Positions 20,738 to 25,911 of a stretch of 25,911 nt of DNA are shown here, one piece after another (within the stretch, counting starts at the first letter, position 1; each line of letters starts with the position of its first letter). The stretch is from a bacterium (GTDB lineage Bacteria > Bacteroidota > Bacteroidia > Cytophagales > Thermonemataceae). The translations under genes and the position numbers were made by a program. Under the pieces are notes generated by a model. The model did not search any database and was not told the origin of the DNA. It saw only the letters and a program-made list of their open reading frames with translations. The stretch covers positions 1 to 25,911 of the forward strand of contig JANYGM010000038.1 in NCBI GenBank assembly GCA_025362415.1. Reading direction: 5' to 3'.

Positions 20738-21907
20738 ATGAAACAAATACTTATCTTCGTGCTTGCTTTTATGCTTGTAGAGCAGTCTTGCGCACAAAAA
20801 AAAGGTAATAATACCAAAGAAAATGCAAGTTCCAAAGATGCTTCTTTTAATCTTTCTGGTAAAATTCCTGTGGCACAAGCAAAAGAAAATCCCGTTTTGG
20901 TTTATCTCAAAGACCTTGATAGTGAGCCAATTGGAGCAGATACACTCAAAATAAATGCTAAAACTGGTGAGTTTTCACAAAAAATAAAAATGACTGAAAA
21001 TGTTGGTTTGTATGTGCTTATTATTGGGCAATGGCAAAATGTTTTTATTCCTGCAAAAAATAAAGATATTATTACACTCACTCACAAAGAGTTAGCAGAA
21101 AATCCTAAAGGTACTTGGGAAGTAAAAGGCTCAGAAGATACCAAAAAAGTAATTGCTTATGGCATCAAAGAACAAGAATTACAACAAAAACACATAAAAC
21201 CTCTAGAAACAAGGTATCAAGCCGCAGTAGCAGCAAATAATGAAGTAGAAATAGCAAAAATTCAAGAGGAATTTATGACAAAAATAGCACCAATGCTAAA
21301 AAAAGAAATGAATGCTTATGTTTTTGAGAACTTTTTAGGTTCTTTCGCAACTGTTTTTTTAGCTTATAGATGGGATACGGAAAGTGAGCCTTTGTATATG
21401 GAAAAGCTCAATACACCATTTCAGAAGGCTTTTGGCAAAGAAGCTATTGCAAAATCAATCAACGAAAGATATGAAAGTTTTAGCAAATTGGGCGTGGGGG
21501 GTATTGCACCAGAAATCAGTGAAATGTCGCCAGATGGCAAAAAAATAGCACTTTCATCACTTCGTGGAAAGTATGTTTTACTTGATTTTTGGGCGGCTTG
21601 GTGCGGTCCTTGTCGTCAGGAAAATCCAAATGTAGTTGCAGCTTACGAAAAATACAAAAGCAAAGGTTTTACAGTTTATGGTGTGTCGCTTGATGACAAT
21701 AAAGATGCTTGGATAAAAGCCATTGAAAAGGATAAATTAACTTGGTCAAACGTGTCAGACCTGAAAAAATGGTCAAGTACAGTAGGCAAATTATATGCTA
21801 TTAAAGGTATTCCAATGAACTTTTTACTGGATAAAGAGGGCAAAATAATTGCTAAAAACCTTCGTGGCAAAGCATTAGAAGATAAACTTGCAGAAGTTTT
21901 AAAATAA
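20738..21907 (+). CDS. TlpA-like thioredoxin-fold protein with N-terminal DUF4369-like domain
   Basis: This is an exported thiol-disulfide oxidoreductase of 389 residues. Export follows from the N-terminal signal (MKQILIFVLAFMLVEQSCAQ). Cys18 could be lipidated, but the lipobox EQSC is atypical, so plain cleavage after SCA is also possible. Residues ~35-150 are beta-rich (VLVYLKDLDSEPIGADTLKI, TGEFSQKIKMTENVGLYVL), like the DUF4369 domain often fused to redoxins in this phylum. A helical linker (~150-245) follows, then the redoxin domain from ~255: PEISEMSPDGKKIALSSLRGKYVLLDFWAAWCGPC with the redox pair Cys289/Cys292, and GIPMNFLLDKEGKIIAKNLRG carrying the cis-Pro loop. It is a single-gene unit with its own promoter and terminator. 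Confidence 0.92.
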   Translation: MKQILIFVLAFMLVEQSCAQKKGNNTKENASSKDASFNLSGKIPVAQAKENPVLVYLKDLDSEPIGADTLKINAKTGEFSQKIKMTENVGLYVLIIGQWQNVFIPAKNKDIITLTHKELAENPKGTWEVKGSEDTKKVIAYGIKEQELQQKHIKPLETRYQAAVAANNEVEIAKIQEEFMTKIAPMLKKEMNAYVFENFLGSFATVFLAYRWDTESEPLYMEKLNTPFQKAFGKEAIAKSINERYESFSKLGVGGIAPEISEMSPDGKKIALSSLRGKYVLLDFWAAWCGPCRQENPNVVAAYEKYKSKGFTVYGVSLDDNKDAWIKAIEKDKLTWSNVSDLKKWSSTVGKLYAIKGIPMNFLLDKEGKIIAKNLRGKALEDKLAEVLK

Positions 21908-21922
21908 GTTTGAAAATGAATA

Positions 21923-21955
21923 AAAAAGCCTTTCCTAGTTTGGGAAAGGCTTTTT
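21923..21955. terminator. Bidirectional terminator
   Basis: A perfect 13-bp stem (21923-21935 with 21943-21955, arm aaaaagcctttcc) with a 7-base loop sits between the convergent redoxin and zeta-like genes, with A- and T-runs on the two sides. Confidence 0.88.
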
Positions 21956-21961
21956 GCTAGT

Positions 21962-22687
21962 TTATATTTTATTCAATACATAAGTAGCAAACCACTCAGG
22001 AACATTATCTGTTTTCAATTCCATATTTTTTCCGTTGGTTATCTCTGCCAGCCATATTTTATTATCTCCAGAATTATCAAAAATATATGCCCTATCAGAT
22101 AAGTGAATGGCATTTATCAATAAATCAAGGCTTTTGTGGTAACGTGTTGTTATCTTATCATCAGGCACAGGATGTCCGCCCATTTTGACTCTGTAAGCCA
22201 CACGTGCAATATTTATAAGAGGGCTTTCTGTGGCAACAAAATAAAGATAGGTTTTGTAACCTAATTCTTTGGCAGTTTGCAACAAATCTACTTTATCAGG
22301 AAAAGACATCACCGTTTCAAAGGAAAAAGATAGTTTTTCTTGAAGAATTTTTTTACGCAAAAAATCAGACAAAACAGCTGTTATATAAGAATTGACAGCA
22401 TTTTTATTATGATGAAATTGATTATTTTTCAACTTAAAACTTACCAAAATATTATTTTCTTTGAGTAAGGCTGAATTTTGGAAATGTTCTGTAAGTTCCG
22501 AAAGATCAATTTTGAAAGGATATACTGAAAAATTATAAAAGCCATTTTCTTGTATTTCTTTCTCAATTTCGTCTGCATTGACATAAATACCAACAAGTTC
22601 AGGCTTTAAATTAGCTTTAATGGTGCTTTTCCCAGAACCATTTGGACCAGCAAACATACGTAAACGAGGCTGCTCCTTACTTTTCAT
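21962..22687 (-). CDS. Zeta-toxin-like P-loop kinase, 241 aa
   Basis: A P-loop NTPase related to the zeta-toxin/AAA_33-like kinases. Visible features are Walker A GPNGSGKST (14-22), an acidic residue in NADEI (Asp39) at the position of the zeta catalytic Asp, FSFETVMS near 120, and RVKMGGHPVPDDKITTRY near 165-182, where the GGHxVP motif with flanking Arg residues replaces the GRxVP loop of classical zeta. Classical zeta toxins phosphorylate UDP-N-acetylglucosamine; whether this variant does is unknown. Its start codon overlaps the stop of the upstream 75-aa gene (ATGA), so the two are translationally coupled, as in toxin-antitoxin pairs. No membrane or signal segments are seen. Confidence 0.85.
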   Translation of the reverse strand: MKSKEQPRLRMFAGPNGSGKSTIKANLKPELVGIYVNADEIEKEIQENGFYNFSVYPFKIDLSELTEHFQNSALLKENNILVSFKLKNNQFHHNKNAVNSYITAVLSDFLRKKILQEKLSFSFETVMSFPDKVDLLQTAKELGYKTYLYFVATESPLINIARVAYRVKMGGHPVPDDKITTRYHKSLDLLINAIHLSDRAYIFDNSGDNKIWLAEITNGKNMELKTDNVPEWFATYVLNKI

Positions 22688-22911
22688 TTAAGTAAAATTT
22701 TTTGTCCTTTAACCACGCTCACACGTGCAGGAAGTTTTCCTAATATAAATTTTGTACCATCTGAAAACAGTTCTACAATATTACCATTTTGTGCTAGGAC
22801 TACACCATTACCAGAGTTAAGAGCCTCCCAAAAAGCTTGTTTGGTTGCTATTTCGGCTACTTCTGGTATATAATTCTCCAAAAAATCAATAGTTTGCTCA
22901 CTAGGTTTCAT
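22684..22911 (-). CDS. Small protein, 75 aa, possible antitoxin or partner of the zeta-like kinase
   Basis: The first ~32 residues are helical and acidic (TIDFLENYIPEVAEIATKQAFWEALNS). The second half is a beta-hairpin-rich segment (GVVLAQNGNIVELFSDGTKFILGKLPARVSVVKGQKILL). It has no DNA-binding motif I can name. Its ATGA overlap with the zeta-like kinase gene and its own upstream promoter box suggest a small gene co-made with, and ahead of, the kinase, the order of many antitoxin-toxin operons. Epsilon antitoxins are all-helical, so this would be a different type if it is an antitoxin. The frame is short, but its composition is protein-like and the coupling argues for a real gene. Confidence 0.78.
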   Translation of the reverse strand: MKPSEQTIDFLENYIPEVAEIATKQAFWEALNSGNGVVLAQNGNIVELFSDGTKFILGKLPARVSVVKGQKILLK

Positions 22912-22960
22912 CTTATTTATGTTTTGAGTATTTGTAAGAAATATTACTTCAAATAGTTCT

Positions 22961-22968
22961 CAAAGATA
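22961..22968 (-). promoter_or_regulatory. Candidate promoter of the small protein/zeta-like kinase unit
   Basis: The minus strand reads TATCTTTG, a full TAnnTTTG match, 50 bases before the ATG at 22911. A TTTTTG stretch lies only ~13 bases further upstream, short for a -33 box. Confidence 0.5.
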
Positions 22969-23123
22969 CCATTTTTTTATGCAAAAATGAAAAAAAGTTT
23001 TGCTTATTCTAAAAAAGGCTTTTTTTATGGAAAGAATATTTATTGGTACAAATACAACTTTCTTACAAATAAAATAGTTATAATTGTGTAGCTTATTGAA
23101 AAATCTAACCTCTTACTTATTTT

Positions 23124-24422
23124 ATGGAGATTATTCCTGCAAAAACCCCTAAAAACTTATCTGTATTTTGTCAAAAATTCCACAAACAAACCTTAGGTTT
23201 TGAACTAATTATTACGGAAAATTTTGAGGAAATTAGCCATTTTTGGCAACAAATTTCACCCAATAACAATATTTTTCTTCAAAATGATTTTATGCGTGTT
23301 TGTATGCAAATGCCCCTACACAACACTGGGCAGGTTTTTGGCGTTTTTCTTAGAGAGAATAAACCAGAAGGCATTATTTATACACAACATAAAAATTTTA
23401 ATCTTGATGAAAGCCGTAACGGAAAACCGCTGGCTGCCTCTCATAAAATTTCTAAGAAATTTAAGGAACTTTTAGCCCGCAATTTGGAGATAAATACGCT
23501 TATTTGTGGCAATTTGTGTCTTACAGGAGAGAATGGTTTTTTATTTAACGAAAATATCAACGCAGAAATAAGTCAGCAACTTGTTTTTTGGGCAATGGGA
23601 CGAATAAAACAATTTCTTAAAAAACAAGATATTGATATTAAAATGTATTTTTTGAAAGATTTTTTTGAACAAAAAAATGCGTTGGTTGCTGAAAAATGTA
23701 CACAATTTGCCTTTCAGCCTACAATGATTCTGCAAATCAGACCAGAATGGGCGACTTTTGATGATTATTTGCTTGCCCTGCACGCAAAAGCACGAGCAAG
23801 AGCAAAACGTGCAGTAAAAAAATCTGCGGAACTCACCAAAAAAGAGCTTAATCTTACTGAAATTAAGCATTATGAGAAAGAAATTCACACACTTTACACA
23901 AAAATCTCGCAAAATGCTGATTTCAACCTTTATGTGCAACAAAATAGCTACGCAAGTGTTTTAAAGCAACATTTAGGAGAAAAATTTAAACTGATAGCTT
24001 ACTTTGATAACAATAATTTGGTAGGGTTTTGTACCACTATTGAAAATTATGACAAGTTGGAGGCAAGTTTTATAGGTTTTGAGTATAGCTACAACGCCAC
24101 ACATCAGATTTATCTTAGTCTTTTGTACGAAATCTTGCATATTGGAATTAAAAGCAAGTCAAAAACCATCAATTATGGACGTACCGCCACAGAAATTAAG
24201 AGTTCTGTGGGTGCTGATGCCTTTGATATGTATTGTTATTTGCGACATACCAACATTATTTTTAATGCACTTGCACCTTCTTTGGTAGATTATCTTGATA
24301 AACCAGAAACTTGGCAACCTCGTCACCCATTTTTAGACAAAAATACTGATAATCAAGAAGATAATCAGAAAAATAATACGCATTCTCACAAAAAAATCAA
24401 AGAAGAAGTAGAAGAACTATGA
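23124..24422 (+). CDS. GNAT/FemAB-like acyltransferase, 432 aa
   Basis: A cytoplasmic protein with two acyltransferase-like halves. The N-terminal half has FWQQISPNNNIFLQNDFMRVC and a GQVFGVFLRENKPEGIIYTQ strand pair. The C-terminal half (from ~205) opens with a very basic helix (HAKARARAKRAVKKS), then FKLIAYFDNNNLVGFCTTIE, a typical GNAT beta-hairpin, and NYGRTATEIKSSVGADAFDMYCYLRHTN, a motif I associate with the peptidogalycan biosynthesis/FemAB-related family (COG3146-like). Such proteins are thought to acylate or aminoacylate small molecules or cell-wall precursors; the substrate here is unknown. The last ~25 residues are low-complexity (Asn/Asp/Lys/Glu). The start is ATG 23124. The gene converges on coaBC with only 25 bases between stops. 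Confidence 0.82.
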   Translation: MEIIPAKTPKNLSVFCQKFHKQTLGFELIITENFEEISHFWQQISPNNNIFLQNDFMRVCMQMPLHNTGQVFGVFLRENKPEGIIYTQHKNFNLDESRNGKPLAASHKISKKFKELLARNLEINTLICGNLCLTGENGFLFNENINAEISQQLVFWAMGRIKQFLKKQDIDIKMYFLKDFFEQKNALVAEKCTQFAFQPTMILQIRPEWATFDDYLLALHAKARARAKRAVKKSAELTKKELNLTEIKHYEKEIHTLYTKISQNADFNLYVQQNSYASVLKQHLGEKFKLIAYFDNNNLVGFCTTIENYDKLEASFIGFEYSYNATHQIYLSLLYEILHIGIKSKSKTINYGRTATEIKSSVGADAFDMYCYLRHTNIIFNALAPSLVDYLDKPETWQPRHPFLDKNTDNQEDNQKNNTHSHKKIKEEVEEL

Positions 24423-24431
24423 TTGCTAAAC

Positions 24432-24467
24432 CAACTCTTGGAGGGTTTTAAAACCCTCCAAGAGTTG
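24432..24467. terminator. Perfect 36-nt palindrome overlapping the coaBC stop
   Basis: Arms 24432-24449 and 24450-24467 (left arm caactcttggagggtttt) are exact reverse complements with no spacer. It begins 9 bases after the acyltransferase stop and extends into coaBC, whose stop codon (24448-24450) lies at its centre. It is well placed to terminate both convergent genes. The form also suits a dispersed palindromic repeat that inserted here. Confidence 0.75.
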
Positions 24468-25692
24468 CAATTTGATTAGTAATATCTTCAGCTACTTCTT
24501 TTTTAGATTTTAGCTCAAAATTGGTTTCAATGCCATTTTTATCCAAAATAGTTATTTTGTTGGTGTCGTGTCCAAAGCCTGCACCCACATCATTAAGCGA
24601 GTTTAGCACAATAAAATCCAAATTTTTGGAGATAAGTTTTTTGCTGGCATTGGCTTTTTCATCATTGGTTTCTAACGCAAAGCCTACCATTAGTTGGTTT
24701 TTTTGTTTGATTTTACCAAATGTAGCCGCAATATCTATAGTTTTTACCATTTCCAACACAAATTCATCAGTTTTTTTCTTAATTTTCTGAATTTCTATTA
24801 TTTTTGGGCGGTAATCAGCTACAGCAGCAGCCAAAACAATTATATCACTTTCTAAGAAAAATTGATTAGCTTTTTCGTACATCTCTTGTGCAGATTGAAC
24901 TTTGAAAAGTTCTATATTCTTTTTATTTATTTCATTATCAATAAGTTGCACGCTTGTAGGTCCGCTTACGAGCCTTACGTGTGCGCCCCTTCGTGCAAGA
25001 CTTTCAGCAATAGCATAGCCCATTTTTCCTGTAGAATGATTGCCAATAAAACGAACTGGGTCTAGTGCCTCAAAAGTTGGTCCTGCGGTAATAAGAACGG
25101 TTTTTTCTTTGAGATTTTGTGTTAAATTTTGTTGGTTATTCTGTAAGTTATCTTTAAAGAAATTCTCCAAAAAAATGATAATATTTTCAGGCTCTGCCAT
25201 ACGCCCTTCTCCCACAAGTCCGCTGGCAAGTTCTCCATTTTCAGACGGGATAATTTGATTACCAAAACTAATCAGTTTCTTGATGTTTTCTAATGTACTT
25301 GCGTGCTTATACATATCCAAATCCATTGCAGGCGCAAAAAAAACAGGGCATTTTGCAGAAAGATAAACCGCAATAGGCAAATTATCACAAATACCATTGG
25401 CACATTTAGCAAGTGTTCCCGCAGTTGCAGGCGCAACGACAATGGCATCAGCCCACAAACCAAGCTCAACGTGATTATTCCACGTACCATTTTTATCAGC
25501 CACAAAATCAACCAAAACAGGGTTTTTGGAAAGTGTGGCAAGTGTAAGAGGTGTAATAAAAGCCGTTGCACTCTCACTCATCACTACTTTTACTTGCACA
25601 TTTTGTTTGATAAGTAAGCGTACCAAAGTTGCCGTTTTGTAGGCGGCAATACTTCCTGTGATGATAAGTAAGATTTTTTTATTTTGTAACAT
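24448..25692 (-). CDS. coaBC: CoaBC: phosphopantothenoylcysteine decarboxylase / phosphopantothenate-cysteine ligase
   Basis: Bifunctional coenzyme A enzyme. The CoaB half joins phosphopantothenate to cysteine (nucleotide-activated) and the FMN-dependent CoaC half decarboxylates the product to phosphopantetheine. Length is 414 residues, as expected. CoaC features: ITGSIAAYKT (11-20), catalytic His74 in NNHVELG, APATAGTLAKCANG (87-100), APAMDLDMY (120-128) and LASGLVGEGRMAEPE (155-169). CoaB features: ITAGPTFEALDPVRFIGNHSTGKMG near 203-227, AAAVADYRP near 288, and VGFALETND near 338. Compared with E. coli Dfp, Asn125 of PAMN is Asp and Cys158 of ACG is Ser; I believe this is common in this phylum. 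The last residues (ATLGGF) are encoded by the palindrome that spans the stop codon. Confidence 0.96.
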   Translation of the reverse strand: MLQNKKILLIITGSIAAYKTATLVRLLIKQNVQVKVVMSESATAFITPLTLATLSKNPVLVDFVADKNGTWNNHVELGLWADAIVVAPATAGTLAKCANGICDNLPIAVYLSAKCPVFFAPAMDLDMYKHASTLENIKKLISFGNQIIPSENGELASGLVGEGRMAEPENIIIFLENFFKDNLQNNQQNLTQNLKEKTVLITAGPTFEALDPVRFIGNHSTGKMGYAIAESLARRGAHVRLVSGPTSVQLIDNEINKKNIELFKVQSAQEMYEKANQFFLESDIIVLAAAVADYRPKIIEIQKIKKKTDEFVLEMVKTIDIAATFGKIKQKNQLMVGFALETNDEKANASKKLISKNLDFIVLNSLNDVGAGFGHDTNKITILDKNGIETNFELKSKKEVAEDITNQIATLGGF

Positions 25693-25694
25693 TA

Positions 25695-25727
25695 TTTGTT
25701 TTTTTTCTGATTTTTTATATATATTTG
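25695..25727 (+). promoter_or_regulatory. Candidate rightward promoter divergent from coaBC
   Basis: TTTG (25695-25698), 21 bases, then TATATTTG (25720-25727) fits the -33/-7 pattern on the plus strand. It would transcribe rightward out of the window. No coding region that it serves is visible before the edge. Confidence 0.4.
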
Positions 25728-25761
25728 TCTTACTTATTGATGTTACGCAAGATGTTTTTTT

Positions 25762-25861
25762 GTAGGGGCTGGGCTTGCCCCATAGCCGTCAGGCTAGTCT
25801 GGTTTACTTTCGTTTTGGCACTTGAAGTTTTTTGCACCGTCAGCTAAAGCAGACGGCAAAA
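25762..25861. repeat. Repeat-derived intergenic stretch at the right edge
   Basis: Contains gtaggggctgggcttgcccc, related to the GTAGGGGCAACCC palindromes at 3985-4110, then two related gccgtcag/accgtcag segments, and a hairpin (25830-25834 plus 25837-25841 pairing with 25852-25861, two-base bulge). No gene is visible from 25693 to the window end. Confidence 0.45.
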
Positions 25862-25911
25862 TAGACTTGAAAGCACTTCACAAGAATATTTCTGTTTTTT
25901 TATTTCCTTTG

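Noticed and set aside
23020..23034. AAAAAGGCTTTTTT as a terminator upstream of the acyltransferase gene
   Set aside because: The stem is too short and A/T-only apart from the loop edge, and it does not follow any gene end.
23541..23942. Antisense open frame inside the acyltransferase gene, 133 aa
   Set aside because: Phe/Cys/Lys-rich composition typical of the reverse strand of an AT-rich gene; no start context.
25752..25850. Short open frame at the right edge after the candidate promoter
   Set aside because: About 31 codons that translate hairpin and repeat sequence; no protein-like features.

Overview
The window reads as chromosomal DNA of a low-GC Bacteroidota member, most likely from the Cytophagales side. 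The reasons are the AT-rich composition, promoters of the TAnnTTTG type instead of E. coli-like boxes, start codons without a clear Shine-Dalgarno sequence, many TPR and surface lipoproteins, a DUF5723-like outer-membrane protein, a bacterial GH3 protein, and an SDR-type threonine dehydrogenase. I see no rRNA, tRNA, CRISPR array, prophage or intact insertion sequence. The genus cannot be fixed from this window.

Layout. 1-2171: the 3' end of threonine 3-dehydrogenase, an unrecognised 182-aa protein, a strong terminator, a MITE-like inverted-repeat element, then a secreted TPR protein on the minus strand. 2381-3910: a membrane-anchored TPR/propeller-like protein. 3911-4280: a gene-free stretch filled by nested inverted repeats. 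4281-5917: a LytTR response regulator split by a frameshift, then a four-helix membrane protein. 6142-11393: a plus-strand run of a TPR surface protein, rsmH (outside its usual cell-division cluster), a lipoprotein and an outer-membrane protein. 11574-14968: minus-strand ettA (ABC-F ribosome factor) and a GH3-family adenylating enzyme. 15253-17204: a small lipoprotein and an orphan HlyD-type membrane fusion protein. 17312-20323: a minus-strand run of a TrmH-like RNA methyltransferase, proC, gmk and a DCC-family membrane protein. 20738-21907: a TlpA-like redoxin. 21962-22911: a two-gene module resembling a toxin-antitoxin pair with a zeta-toxin-like kinase. 23124-24422: a GNAT/FemAB-like acyltransferase. 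24448-25692: coaBC, followed by a repeat-rich right end.

Most genes are single-gene units or short co-directional runs, and convergent pairs are separated by symmetrical hairpin terminators. The housekeeping genes (rsmH, ettA, gmk, proC, trmH-like, coaBC) are scattered singly among envelope proteins, with no long pathway operon.

The most unusual material is between the genes. Imperfect 7-11 bp tandem repeats of several 'dialects' abut the left edge of ten coding regions, always with the same strand polarity. A ~120-bp intergenic repeat occurs three times around trmH/proC. There are also a MITE-like element, a large nested inverted repeat, and a perfect 36-nt palindrome that encodes the last residues of CoaBC. 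The zeta-kinase pair is the best candidate for an under-described functional system.
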